The notes beneath the pieces are model-generated. The model was not told the origin of the DNA and made no database searches. It saw nothing but the letters and a program-made list of their open reading frames with translations. Shown here in pieces: positions 1 through 8,736 of a stretch of 64,000 bases of DNA. The stretch is from assembly GCF_002777255.1 (NCBI RefSeq), contig NZ_CP017634.1:2926903-2990902 (forward strand). The letters run 5' to 3'. The position numbers were made by a program, and so were the translations under genes. This DNA comes from Candidatus Formimonas warabiya (lineage in GTDB: Bacteria > Bacillota > Dehalobacteriia > Dehalobacteriales > Dehalobacteriaceae). The first letter of the stretch is position 1; every line of letters begins with the position of its first letter.

Positions 1-7
1 TCAATTC

Positions 8-376
8 ATGGAAAAGGCTGGTGAAATGGAGCGACTGGTAGCAAAGCAGCTCAGGGAGATAGTGCCTGATTTGCTTCTTCTTAATCTCTGGGAGTTGTGG
101 GAGGAACAGCACTCAAAGGATGTTAACATCAATCCTCAAACATTCAAGCTGTTTGGAATATTGGGCCAACCTCGGAGTCAAATAGTTTTACATTCTGTCG
201 GTGAGAAAACTATCAAGCATAGTTTTCAAACGGCTATGACTCCTTGCACAGCAACGATAGCCATATACGATTTAGATAGTTTATGTGCCATTATGCTATC
301 TGAAAGTCAGGCTGAATCAATCTTAGAGCATTATTCTAAAGAGAGGGGTAATATTACATGGATAAGAGATATATAG
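8..376 (+). CDS. Hypothetical protein of the integrated element (start uncertain)
   Basis: I do not recognise this 122-residue product with confidence. It has a helical, Leu/Trp-rich N-terminal part followed by a beta-rich centre, a pattern loosely like the DUF960-type small proteins found on Gram-positive mobile elements; that is a weak impression only. The frame stays open to the window edge, so the true start may lie upstream; an internal ATG at 26 is another option. Its stop overlaps the next gene by 19 bases, which suggests translational coupling and a shared transcript. Confidence 0.5.
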   Translation: MEKAGEMERLVAKQLREIVPDLLLLNLWELWEEQHSKDVNINPQTFKLFGILGQPRSQIVLHSVGEKTIKHSFQTAMTPCTATIAIYDLDSLCAIMLSESQAESILEHYSKERGNITWIRDI

Positions 377-1071
377 CTTGTCGGCTCGACCTTGGTATAA
401 CTCGCATAGCTGGATTTTTGCTCTTTAATGCAGCAAGCGAACACTACGAGTTTGAAGAAGTAACTCCCAAAGAAACACTGCGGCTTGTAAAGGCTGGTAT
501 GGTCAACGGTCTGAAAATCGTTGACGGCGAGCTTGTACCTGATTCTGAAGGGTTCGGGCAGCATAACTTTAAGATTAAGTCAGGAGTTGGCAATTATAGA
601 AACGCCGTAGAAACCGGCAAACAAGGTGATAAAACCTACAGTATCATTAGAAAAGTTTCTCATGATGACGAGGATGAATATACCGTCATAACGAGTAAAT
701 GCGGTAGATTTTCCATTGATACTGAAGGTCTGATAGCCCTCATGCGGTTTTATGATGTGGCTGGTGTGCGGTTGGATGAATCAGGTGAAATTGTGACATA
801 TCCGGGCGTGACCATTTCAGACATGAGAACCCATGCAGACCCTAAAAGTTATGACCCTAAAGAGGTTTTGGATGTTGGCGGTGTACTCATGCCAGCTTCT
901 GATTTGACAATGGCAGAAATCTTTGGAACGGGTGGTATTGAGGAAAAGGCTGAAGGTGTTGAACAACCTGTCAAGGAAAATGAAAGTTCAGAGACGGTTA
1001 AAGTGGATGAACCCAAGCAGACACCTAAAAAGCCTGCAAGTAAAGGCGCAGCAGCCAAAAAGAAAAGCTAA
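358..1071 (+). CDS. Hypothetical element protein with Lys/Ala/Pro tail
   Basis: A 237-residue unrecognised protein. The first 190 or so residues look globular with alternating beta and acidic segments. The last 40 residues are low complexity, first Glu-rich and then Lys/Ala/Pro-rich, ending in a cluster of lysines. Such basic tails are common on nucleic-acid-binding proteins, but no fold is assignable. It overlaps the preceding gene and is followed within 20 bases by a strong terminator, so the two form the end of a transcription unit reaching in from the left. Confidence 0.6.
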   Translation: MDKRYIACRLDLGITRIAGFLLFNAASEHYEFEEVTPKETLRLVKAGMVNGLKIVDGELVPDSEGFGQHNFKIKSGVGNYRNAVETGKQGDKTYSIIRKVSHDDEDEYTVITSKCGRFSIDTEGLIALMRFYDVAGVRLDESGEIVTYPGVTISDMRTHADPKSYDPKEVLDVGGVLMPASDLTMAEIFGTGGIEEKAEGVEQPVKENESSETVKVDEPKQTPKKPASKGAAAKKKS

Positions 1072-1088
1072 ACAGTTTCAATTAATAG

Positions 1089-1131
1089 AGGTCAGGTATT
1101 GTACTTCTCGTACATATCTGACCTTTTTTTA
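1089..1131 (+). terminator. Intrinsic terminator
   Basis: AGGTCAG (1089-1095) pairs with CTGACCT (1118-1124); an inner GTAC/GTAC pairing extends the hairpin, and a run of seven T follows. It closes the transcription unit of the gene ending at 1071. Confidence 0.85.
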
Positions 1132-1186
1132 TTATCTGGGGAAAAAACAATCAACACAATAAAAATAAAAACTTGAAAGGCCGTGA

Positions 1187-1567
1187 TTGAAGGTGAAAAC
1201 AAAGGAATTGCTGCGATTGGCTCTTTTGCAGATGTACGAAGCATTTTCAGATGAGGATAAGGCCCTTTGTAAGTTTGATTGGTACTTTAATACCTTTATC
1301 CGTTCATTTTCTGACCTGCGTGTATCCCCTAAGCACGTTGCAGGAAGGCAGGACATGGAAATAAATGACCAGCAGCGCATTGAGGAAGATATGTGTCGGT
1401 TAGAGTTTGACGTTGTAGATTATGGGTGCTGGATGTGGTTTTATCAAACAGCAACGGGCGAATTCGATATCGTCAATTTTGATGATGAAATCCCTGTAAT
1501 AAAGTTGTTGAAAGACTTTGAACATGAAAAAGGCACGAAAACATTTTTGGTGAGGAGGCAAATGTAA
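1187..1567 (+). CDS. Hypothetical element protein, 126 aa
   Basis: Unrecognised. The product has an N-terminal helical stretch and a Trp/Tyr/Asp-rich C-terminal half containing a YGCWMWF segment. The start is a TTG at 1187 with GAAAGG six bases upstream; a GTG at 1193 is possible but is spaced further from that site. Its TAA stop shares its final A with the ATG of the next gene, so the two are probably coupled. It is the first gene after the terminator at 1089-1131 and so likely has its own promoter, which I could not define. Confidence 0.6.
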   Translation: MKVKTKELLRLALLQMYEAFSDEDKALCKFDWYFNTFIRSFSDLRVSPKHVAGRQDMEINDQQRIEEDMCRLEFDVVDYGCWMWFYQTATGEFDIVNFDDEIPVIKLLKDFEHEKGTKTFLVRRQM

Positions 1568-2148
1568 TGGAAATCAATTATAAGGTCGAAACGATTATAT
1601 CGAAAAACGGCAGACCCTACGCTTATAAGGTTTATGCAGGGGTCTACATTTTCTATCTGTCGCAGAAAGTGTTTTCAGAGGCTGTGAATAGCGGCATGAT
1701 TGAGCTTGACGGGTCTACAAATTCCGTAAAATGGAATGACATTATCAGGCTCAAGGGTGAAAAAGCAGTAGAAAGGCTTAGGTATGCCGTTGCCAACACG
1801 ACCCTTGATTACTTGGAAGAAGAACTGGAAGTCGTGAACGAAATGCCACCTATCCTATATCTCCATTACAGCTTTGGTACATTCAGGCTTGCAGCAATAT
1901 CTTTATTGGTAAAGAGCGGTACTGTTGAGATTAACTCGGGTGGAATAAATAGAGATAATGGAAAGGTCAATGAAAATCTTAAAGAAATAAATAAAGCTGT
2001 CATGGAAGGGTATTCGGGGGTCTTGAACTATATAGCCAACTACTGCGACAAGGAATACTGCAATTCTCATAATCTGATTCGTATGGTTCGGGAGAGTAAT
2101 CGGGAGACATTCAGACTAGCGAATTACAATATAAAGCTAGGATACTGA
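1567..2148 (+). CDS. Hypothetical element protein, 193 aa
   Basis: Unrecognised. The start overlaps the stop of the upstream gene by one base (TAATG arrangement), a typical coupled pair. The sequence has a beta-rich N-terminus, a short glycine/asparagine linker near residue 125 and a helical C-terminus with three Cys in its last 40 residues. No enzymatic or DNA-binding motif is visible. It is followed by about 1 kb without a credible gene, so it probably ends the transcription unit. Confidence 0.6.
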   Translation: MEINYKVETIISKNGRPYAYKVYAGVYIFYLSQKVFSEAVNSGMIELDGSTNSVKWNDIIRLKGEKAVERLRYAVANTTLDYLEEELEVVNEMPPILYLHYSFGTFRLAAISLLVKSGTVEINSGGINRDNGKVNENLKEINKAVMEGYSGVLNYIANYCDKEYCNSHNLIRMVRESNRETFRLANYNIKLGY

Positions 2149-3186
2149 CGGTCATTTTACAACTTCATAGCCAACGACAAAAGCACCTCTGAAATCAAGG
2201 ATGGGGCTTTTGTTATGCCTTAAAATGGAGTCTGAAGGTATGGGGGCTAGTTTAGATTGAGGATTTGCCGGAACAATTTCAAGGGGTGTCCAGAGGGTTA
2301 AAATGGTTCTGGGGGTATTCGGGTATGGGGTGAGATATAAAAAGGGCTTAGAACAAGCACCAGAGGGTTCCAGCAAAGGGTTATTGGATTTGGTAGAACG
2401 TGAAATCAAAATATCTTTCCAAAGGGTGAAAGTAAGTTCTTTATGCTTTGAAATCATGTAATACATGGGGTTAATAAAATAAATGTGAAATCAAAAATAC
2501 GTCCAGATGGGAGAATGTAAGTTCAATTTTAGTATTAACTCAAGGAATATTGAAATAGCTTTGTGCATGGCTCTTTTGATTGATTCAAAATACGATTTTT
2601 TAGACAGCAAAAGGCCTAGTTGATAATGGGGTATCATAGCATACCCTGTTATGAAAAAGTATAAGGTTTCAATAAAACTGATACATTAAATTGGCTTGTT
2701 GATACGGTTTGATTCTGCTCCAAAGTGTAAGCATTGATAATGAATTTGGAATACTGAAGGATTTTTTCTACATAAACATGGCATGTTATGAAATTGGAGT
2801 ATTGAGTAAATCAAGGTTTGTTGAAATATTTGGGACATTTTCATGGCTGGTTATAAAAGTATGTCTGCATGGATCTAAACAGTATTAGTTCATAAGAGGT
2901 ACATTGCAGGTGAAACAATTACCTTTGATAAACGACTTGCAAACCAATTTGAACCTTGATTTTCAGAGCTGTCAGGCCTGATTCAAAGAAATTTATAGCT
3001 AACAGACAAACTTCATATTGATAAAATTTCAGAATTTAAGGTTTTAGGTTGTAATTTTCTTGCTTCAAAGGCTTCCAGAGTGGGGTTTTGAGAAAAACAA
3101 AATATATAGACAGAAATATAAGATTGGAGATTAAGAAAAATACCTTAAAATTCTTAAAAGTTTTATCTTAAAGGAGTTGGAACGAC
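2149..3186. other. Gene-less AT-rich stretch within the element
   Basis: No open frame here looks real. The stretch holds short G-rich repeats (CCAGAGGGTT at about 2287 and again near 2350, plus several TATGGGG-like motifs). A degenerate direct repeat begins GTGAAATCAAAA and ends GTAAGTTC, near 2399-2439 and 2485-2525. A weak hairpin (ACAAAAGC/GCTTTTGT) lies at 2177-2213. It could be decayed coding DNA, a long leader for the gene at 3187, or a replication or transfer region; the sequence does not decide. Confidence 0.4.
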
Positions 3187-3855
3187 ATGAATAAAACTAT
3201 GGTGATGACCAAAGAAATCTATAATGACCTTGTTGATTATACTGGTCAGCTTTACGAAAAGCCAATAGGCAGGATTGGTAAACGTGAATTAAGAAAAGAG
3301 TCTGTTGCTTTTCTGCAAAACTATATAAGTTTTGTTATGGCACCGGGGGTTGTTTCAAAGACAACACAAATATATTTGAAGTCCAGTAGTGGTAGTGTGG
3401 CAGCAGCCATCAGGTCTTACAATCAGGATGCCGGTGAAGGTAATCAAATAAATTTAAAGACGGCTAGTGCAGCTGTAGACTATGACCGTAAGAAACTACT
3501 CAAACTATTCAATTCAAATGATGACATGCTATATAATGTTATTTACGTTAGGAATTTCGATATAACAGGTTACAGGCGGTTGTTACAGCTTGCTAAGTTA
3601 AAATATGGCATAGGACAGAGTTTAAATGAAAAGATAATCCTCAAACTCAATCAAAATCATTACTGCCCTACTCTATCGGATGAGGACTTCGATGATTTGA
3701 TACAGAAGCTGGTAACATACAGTAAGAGAATAATCAGCGAGGTTGAAGAAACAATGAATACGGACGCAGCAGGTTATTTTAATCACCTTCAATTTTCAGA
3801 TAACCTTTCAGAGATTGACATGGAACGCTTGCAACAGATAAAGATGCTGTTATGA
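3187..3855 (+). CDS. Hypothetical element protein, 222 aa
   Basis: Unrecognised, mostly helical protein with no membrane segment. The ATG is preceded by a strong AAAGGAG eight to nine bases upstream. The C-terminal half is rich in Asp/Glu and ends in a helix. A near-perfect intrinsic terminator lies 23 bases after the stop, so this is a single-gene unit with a long AT-rich upstream region that may hold its promoter. Confidence 0.6.
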   Translation: MNKTMVMTKEIYNDLVDYTGQLYEKPIGRIGKRELRKESVAFLQNYISFVMAPGVVSKTTQIYLKSSSGSVAAAIRSYNQDAGEGNQINLKTASAAVDYDRKKLLKLFNSNDDMLYNVIYVRNFDITGYRRLLQLAKLKYGIGQSLNEKIILKLNQNHYCPTLSDEDFDDLIQKLVTYSKRIISEVEETMNTDAAGYFNHLQFSDNLSEIDMERLQQIKMLL

Positions 3856-3877
3856 GGGCTTGTAAATATTAAAAAAT

Positions 3878-3927
3878 AAAAAGTAGTTGGACATTCGGTC
3901 ATATGATTGAGTGTCCAACTACTTTTT
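3878..3927 (+). terminator. Intrinsic terminator, possibly bidirectional
   Basis: A perfect 16-bp inverted repeat pairs 3878-3893 with 3912-3927 (AAAAAGTAGTTGGACA and its complement), with T-rich ends on both strands. Its core GGACATTC-N12-GAGTGTCC recurs in the terminator at 4486-4531. Confidence 0.9.
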
Positions 3928-4060
3928 ATATTCAGTTGATTATTTCTGCATTATCAAGGCTTGTGGAGTGTTGTAGCAGGCTGTATTTGTCGAATTTCAG
4001 GGTTTATAGGCACCTTTGTTTGTGATACAATCATTTCAAACAGTTTAAGGGGTTAATTAC

Positions 4061-4474
4061 ATGTTTAGCAACGAGTATTTTAGTAAGGGTGAGCATAGAC
4101 AAATAAAAAGCAAGATGAGTAGATATTCTGATATGCTAAAAGATATAGTAAAAGACAGTTTAGGTGTGGGATTTTCACGAACAATTTCAAAAGGTAACAA
4201 TTATGACCGAATAACAATACATATTGACGAGAAATTATACTTAAAAGAGGAAATAATCAACTTTATTAATATGGTTATGGCAGAAAATGAATGTGAATAT
4301 AAAATATTTACAAACTATGGTGTAGTCATAATAAAGGATGAACGTACTCTATGGGGCTTAATAAATACGAATACTTCTTATTTAAAGCAGCGTATACAAG
4401 AGAACCAAGTCAAAGTATTTAAACTTAATGAAGATATAACTGACCTATTGATTATGACCTTACACGGTTATTAA
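4061..4474 (+). CDS. Hypothetical element protein, 137 aa
   Basis: Unrecognised small protein. AAGGGG lies eight bases before the ATG. The sequence alternates charged helices with short beta strands and shows no membrane segment or metal-binding motif. It is bounded upstream by the terminator at 3878-3927 and downstream by another at 4486-4531, so it is an isolated single-gene unit. Codon use is AT-rich like its element neighbours. Confidence 0.6.
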   Translation: MFSNEYFSKGEHRQIKSKMSRYSDMLKDIVKDSLGVGFSRTISKGNNYDRITIHIDEKLYLKEEIINFINMVMAENECEYKIFTNYGVVIIKDERTLWGLINTNTSYLKQRIQENQVKVFKLNEDITDLLIMTLHGY

Positions 4475-4485
4475 ACAAGTATTAT

Positions 4486-4537
4486 AAAAGAGCCGGACAT
4501 TCATTACTGGTGATGAGTGTCCGGCTCTTTTATTTTT
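4486..4537 (+). terminator. Intrinsic terminator
   Basis: AAAAGAGCCGGACA (4486-4499) pairs perfectly with 4518-4531, and the stem runs into a T-rich tail. The core GGACATTC-N12-GAGTGTCC is shared with the previous terminator. Confidence 0.9.
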
Positions 4538-4695
4538 TATGCCTTTTTAGGACTAGTGGAAATATTTGTATATGCATAACATCATTAATGAATTTTCTTT
4601 AAGGACGTGTTAATGGGTTAGAACGTGTCCAATTTTCCATGAGAACATTGGGCATTTTATCGTTAATCTAAGCACTATGGCGTGTTTTGTATTCG

Positions 4696-4726
4696 TAGCA
4701 AATATATAAGAGGAGCGTATTTGCTA
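4696..4726 (+). promoter_or_regulatory. Inverted repeat enclosing a ribosome binding site
   Basis: TAGCAAATA (4696-4704) and TATTTGCTA (4718-4726) are perfect 9-base arms. The 13-base loop contains the AGAGGAG ribosome binding site of the gene at 4726, and the right arm includes the A of its ATG. As RNA this would place the ribosome binding site in a hairpin loop; as DNA it could be an operator for a dimeric repressor. Confidence 0.55.
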
Positions 4727-5010
4727 TGAAAACATCACATGACAACTGTCAGAAATCTATTATATCTGACATGCCCTACTCTGTAACTGTTCAGGACAAT
4801 GCGAAAATAGAAAGCACTTATAAAGATTGTGGTAAATCCAACAAAGCAGTAAATGAAAGTATTTCAGCTATTGACAAAGAGTATAAGGAAGCGGTAACCT
4901 CTCCGTCCATCTTGGTTATAGAAACGAATTCGCCAAGTTCGCAGGCACTAAAGAGTTTTAGTTTGAAGCTGATTCAAATTAAAGCACGCTTGCATGGGGA
5001 GGTGAAATAG
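4726..5010 (+). CDS. Hypothetical protein coupled to the recombinase
   Basis: A 94-residue unrecognised protein, polar and Ser/Lys-rich, with a helical C-terminus. The stop TAG shares its G with the GTG start of the recombinase, and GGGGAGG at 4996-5002 inside this gene serves as the recombinase ribosome binding site. That tight coupling, plus the inverted repeat around its own start, suggests a partner or regulator of the recombinase, such as a directionality factor. That role is an inference; no motif proves it. Confidence 0.55.
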   Translation: MKTSHDNCQKSIISDMPYSVTVQDNAKIESTYKDCGKSNKAVNESISAIDKEYKEAVTSPSILVIETNSPSSQALKSFSLKLIQIKARLHGEVK

Positions 5011-6581
5011 TGGTTCAACACATGGAGTTTACATACGAGAACTTTAAAATCAAGTATGTCGCAATCTATTTGAGAAAAAGTCGTGGTGAAAGTGAAAAAG
5101 ACCTTGATAATCATAAGAATGCATTGATTGAGATATGTGAAAGAAATGGTTGGGAATATGACATATTTGAGGAAATCGTCTCTGGGGAGAGTTTAGAGTT
5201 AAGGCCTAAGGCACAAGAATTGCTGTACTATCTTGAAAATGAACCGGATAGTTATGATGCAATCTTGGTTATGGATATAGATAGGCTTAGTAGAGCTGGT
5301 ACAAGTGAGTCAGATTTAGTAAAGAAACTTTTAATTGATTCAGAAACATTACTGGTTATAAAAGACCGAATCATGGATTTATCTAACGAACAGGATGATA
5401 TCACCTATGATATACAATCATTCGTTGCTAAGTTAGAGTACAAAATGATTAAAAAGCGTTTGAGACAGGGTAAGTTTCAAAATGCTAAGAAGGGATATTG
5501 GAGCAATGGTATTCCACCTATTCCCTATTTATATAATAAAGAGGCTAGAATGTTGAGCATAGATGAAACATTACTTAGAACGTACAGATATATTATTGAT
5601 TCAGTAGTTATTGATAGAAAATCTACCAATCAAATAGCATATGAACTGAATCAAAAAGGATGGTTGACAGCAGGTAAAAAAGGTAAAAGGTATTGGACGA
5701 GTAAGACGGTCAGAGATACACTATTGGATAAAACCCATCTTCAATATAGTGAGGAAACTGACCGAGGGTGCATAGTCATAGGCAAATCAAAAGGCAACGG
5801 TCATAAAAAGAGGTCTTCAATAGCATTAAAGTTTAAACGGATACCTCAGGATAAATGGCTTACGTTTAAAGGCTTGCATAAATCGTTAAAAACTCAAGAG
5901 GAACATACCATAATAGAGGTGTTTTTAAAGCGTAAAACAAAGGCACCTAGAAAGACTACTGCAAAAACGATATTTCCTCTTACAGGATTGATAAAGTGCG
6001 GTTGCTGCGGACATTATTTAGGGTTCACTGAACGGTCTGACAGAAAGGGTTTACTGTCAGTAAAGAATTGTTGGTATAAAGACCCATTCGGCAATAAGTG
6101 TCATAACAGAAGTAGTCCTATGCTGGTACTGATTGATAAGATACATGAATTAATTGAAAAGCACATAGCAGACGTACAGTATGAGATAGATACGATTGAC
6201 AATGATAGGATTACTGCCATTGAAGATGAAATCAAGACTAGCAAAAGGCTTGTTGAAGTTAAGGACACTGCTATTGACCGTGTAGATGAGGCTTATGAGG
6301 CTGGCGCATATTCAGTAGATGAATTGAAAATGCGTAAAGGCAAGCTGAAATCAGAGAAAGGAAAAATACTTGAAGACATCAAGGCCTTGGAAGTGGAATT
6401 GAACTATTTAAGGGAAAGAGGCAAAACGGAACGGGTTGATGCACTGAAGGAGTTCAAAGAGTTAATAGCCCATCCTGACCTTACATGGGAAGAACAGAAC
6501 GAGTTGTATAAGACACTGATAGAGTATGTGGTATATACAAAGGTTGACGAGAAAATAAAAATTCAAGTCGTTTATAGGTAA
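5010..6581 (+). CDS. Large serine recombinase (site-specific integrase)
   Basis: A 523-residue recombinase that would integrate and excise the element through a 5'-phosphoserine intermediate. Residues 16-155 form the resolvase domain, with the nucleophile Ser24 in YLRKSRGE and catalytic arginines in DRLSR (92-95). Residues about 165-270 match the recombinase domain. A zinc-ribbon segment with CGCCG and later Cys residues follows at about 328-370, and then a coiled-coil rich C-terminus. Length and domain order are normal for the TnpX/phiC31-type family. The GTG start overlaps the upstream stop; an ATG at 5022 is an alternative. The gene sits at the element edge, as integrases usually do. Confidence 0.93.
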   Translation: MVQHMEFTYENFKIKYVAIYLRKSRGESEKDLDNHKNALIEICERNGWEYDIFEEIVSGESLELRPKAQELLYYLENEPDSYDAILVMDIDRLSRAGTSESDLVKKLLIDSETLLVIKDRIMDLSNEQDDITYDIQSFVAKLEYKMIKKRLRQGKFQNAKKGYWSNGIPPIPYLYNKEARMLSIDETLLRTYRYIIDSVVIDRKSTNQIAYELNQKGWLTAGKKGKRYWTSKTVRDTLLDKTHLQYSEETDRGCIVIGKSKGNGHKKRSSIALKFKRIPQDKWLTFKGLHKSLKTQEEHTIIEVFLKRKTKAPRKTTAKTIFPLTGLIKCGCCGHYLGFTERSDRKGLLSVKNCWYKDPFGNKCHNRSSPMLVLIDKIHELIEKHIADVQYEIDTIDNDRITAIEDEIKTSKRLVEVKDTAIDRVDEAYEAGAYSVDELKMRKGKLKSEKGKILEDIKALEVELNYLRERGKTERVDALKEFKELIAHPDLTWEEQNELYKTLIEYVVYTKVDEKIKIQVVYR

Positions 6582-6585
6582 TATG

Positions 6586-6626
6586 AAGGATACTGCTATT
6601 ATGATAGTGGTATCCTTTATTTTTTA
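6586..6626 (+). terminator. Intrinsic terminator after the recombinase
   Basis: AAGGATACTGCTAT (6586-6599) pairs with 6604-6617 over 14 positions with two G-T wobbles and a four-base loop; TTTATTTTTTA follows. Confidence 0.88.
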
Positions 6627-6649
6627 GGGTATACTAAATTATTATATCT

Positions 6650-8722
6650 ATGAAGGAAGGTGATAAAATGACTAATTCAAACAGAGTACCCAATCGCTTA
6701 GTGACTGAAAAGAGTCCTTATCTGTTGCAACACGCATACAATCCCGTTGACTGGTATCCGTGGGGCGAAGAAGCCTTTGACAAGGCGAAAAAAGAAGATA
6801 AGCCTATTTTCCTAAGCATTGGGTACTCTTGACGATATTGGTTACAGAAATCAGTTTGCCATTGGTGCCATGTGATGGAAAGAGAATCATTTGAGGATGA
6901 AGAAATTGCCCAAGTTCTCAATCAACATTTTGTATCCATTAAAGTGGACAGAGAGGAACGTCCTGATGTGGACCACATTTATATGACAGTCTGTCAGGCC
7001 ATGACCGGCCATGGGGGCTGGCCCCTGACCGTGGTGATGACTCCCGCCAAGGAACCCTTTTTCTCCGGCACCTATTTTCCCAAAACAGGGCGAGGCCATA
7101 TCCCCGGCCTGAGGGACATTCTCCTCAGCATTGATGATTTATGGAAAAGTGACCGCAACAAGGTGCTTGCTTCCGGTGAAAGAATTCTAAAAACTCTGGA
7201 ATCCCACTTGTCTGAGAGCATTCCTCCCGAAGATCTATCCGACTCTGTGATTCATGATGCCTTTCATCAGCTGGAAAAAAGCTTTGACCCTATCTATGGC
7301 GGCTTTGGCCGAGCGCCCAAATTCCCTACACCGCAGGTTCTATTTTTTCTTTTACGGTACTGGAAAGTATTTAAAGAAGGAAAAGCCCTGGAAATGGTGG
7401 AAAAAAGTCTGCAGAATATGTTTAAGGGGGGAATATATGACCACATCGGTTATGGATTCGCCCGTTACTCCACGGATGTAAAATGGCTGGTTCCTCACTT
7501 CGAAAAGATGCTTTATGACAATGCTTTATTAGCCATCGCTTACTTGGAAACTTTTCAGGATACCCAAAATCAGCTCTACGCAGAGATTGGGGAAGAAATC
7601 CTCACCTACGTCCAAAGAGATATGCTATCTCCCCACGGCGCTTTTTACTCGGCGGAAGATGCTGATTCAGAAGGAGTAGAAGGAAAATTTTACTTATGGG
7701 ACCCCGAAGAGGTAAAGAAGATTCTTGGGGAGCAGGCGGGAGAAGCTTTTTGCCGTTTTTATGATATTTCTCAGAAAGGTAATTTTGCCGGAAAAAGCAT
7801 TACCAACCTGATCGGTAAAGACTCTCTAACAAAACGGAACGAGTATCTCTCCCAGCGGCAAAGTCTGTTTTCCGCCCGGGAAAAACGCATTCACCCTTTT
7901 AAAGACGATAAAACCCTCACATCCTGGAACGGTTTAATGATTGCCGCTTTCAGCCTGGCCGCCCGCGTTTTGGGGAAACCCCTTTACGGGCAGACAGCAG
8001 CCACCGCCGCCCGTTTTATCCTGAAAGAGCTTCGGCAAAAAGACGGCAGATTGCTGGCCCGTTATCGGGAAGGCGAAGCCGCCTACCCGGGATATATTGA
8101 TGACTATGCCTTTTTCATCTGGGGGCTGATTGAACTCTATCAGGCAACTTTTGAAACAAACTACTTAAGGGAAGCCTTAAACCTTTCCCAGGGAGTGATG
8201 AATCTTTTTTGGGATGAAGCCCAGGGAGGGTGCTTCCTCTACGGCAATGACGGCGAAAAACTGATTGCCCGGCCCAAAGAAATTTATGACGGCGCCAGTC
8301 CTTCCGGAAATTCGGTAATGGCTCTTAACTTTTTGCGCCTGGCCCGGCTTTCCGGGCAAAACCATTGGGAAGAAAAAGCCGAGAGGATTTTTCAAACTTT
8401 TGGACGCACGGTGAAACAATACCCGCCGGGATACTGCTATTTTCTCATGGCATATTTGTACACGATAAGCCCGTCCTACGAGATCATTCTGACCAGCAAA
8501 CAAGGGGCCCAAGGTGTCAAAGAAATGCTTCGTGCCTTAAACAAGAGATTTTTGCCCCACAGCATCATTTTGGTTGCCGACAAATCTCTGGAAGAAAATG
8601 TTCCCTTCATCAAAGATTATCATCCTATTCATGAAAAATCCACGGCATATGTGTGCCGGGATTTCTCGTGCCATGCCCCCACTAATGATATCAATGAAAT
8701 GATGCGCATGATTGAACAATAA
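6650..8722 (+). pseudogene. Interrupted DUF255 (YyaL/SPATA20-like) thioredoxin-fold protein gene
   Basis: The family has an N-terminal thioredoxin-like DUF255 domain with a CHWCH motif and a C-terminal six-hairpin glycosidase-like barrel; its substrate is unknown. The N-terminus (6650-6829, [20 protein letters not shown]) and the remainder from TGC at 6857 (CHWCHVMERESF onward) both match the family and share one frame. Between them lies a 27-base segment (6830-6856) with an in-frame TGA, where intact members usually have a single Thr codon. The downstream frame (GTG 6872 to 8722, 616 aa) could only be made from an internal start and would lack the CHWC cysteines. The break lies beside the serine recombinase, so disruption by integration is likely. 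Confidence 0.8.
6830..6856. other. Probable attachment-site junction (attR-like) inside the DUF255 gene
   Basis: These 27 bases replace what is normally one codon just before CHWCH. Part of the inserted segment (TATTGGTTACAG) resembles the neighbouring host sequence CATTGGTGCCAT at eight of twelve positions, as expected if a recombinase joined two half-similar sites. The exact crossover dinucleotide cannot be set from one end alone. Confidence 0.45.
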
Positions 8723-8736
8723 TCAGGTGTAATCAT

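Larger units (their letters stand above)
1..6856. mobile_element. Right end of an integrated element with a large serine recombinase
   Basis: The segment is AT-rich, all its genes lie on the plus strand, and none is a recognisable housekeeping gene. It ends with a large serine recombinase next to a host gene broken at a conserved motif. Strong hairpin terminators separate the small genes. This is the usual look of the recombinase-proximal end of an integrative element or degraded prophage. No capsid, relaxase or conjugation gene is visible here, so its class cannot be named. The left end lies outside the window. The right boundary is inferred from the break in the DUF255 gene. Confidence 0.7.

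Noticed and set aside
923..1162. Plus-strand open frame of 79 codons
   Set aside because: It overlaps the Lys-rich tail of the gene ending at 1071 in another frame and runs through the terminator at 1089-1131.
2152..2466. Minus-strand open frame of 104 codons in the gene-less stretch
   Set aside because: No ribosome binding site or recognisable motif, Pro/Ser/Thr-skewed composition, and it lies opposite element gene direction; treated as chance.
6830..6832. TGA read as selenocysteine in the DUF255 gene
   Set aside because: The extra eight codons after it are absent from the family and no SECIS-like hairpin was evident; disruption is the simpler reading.
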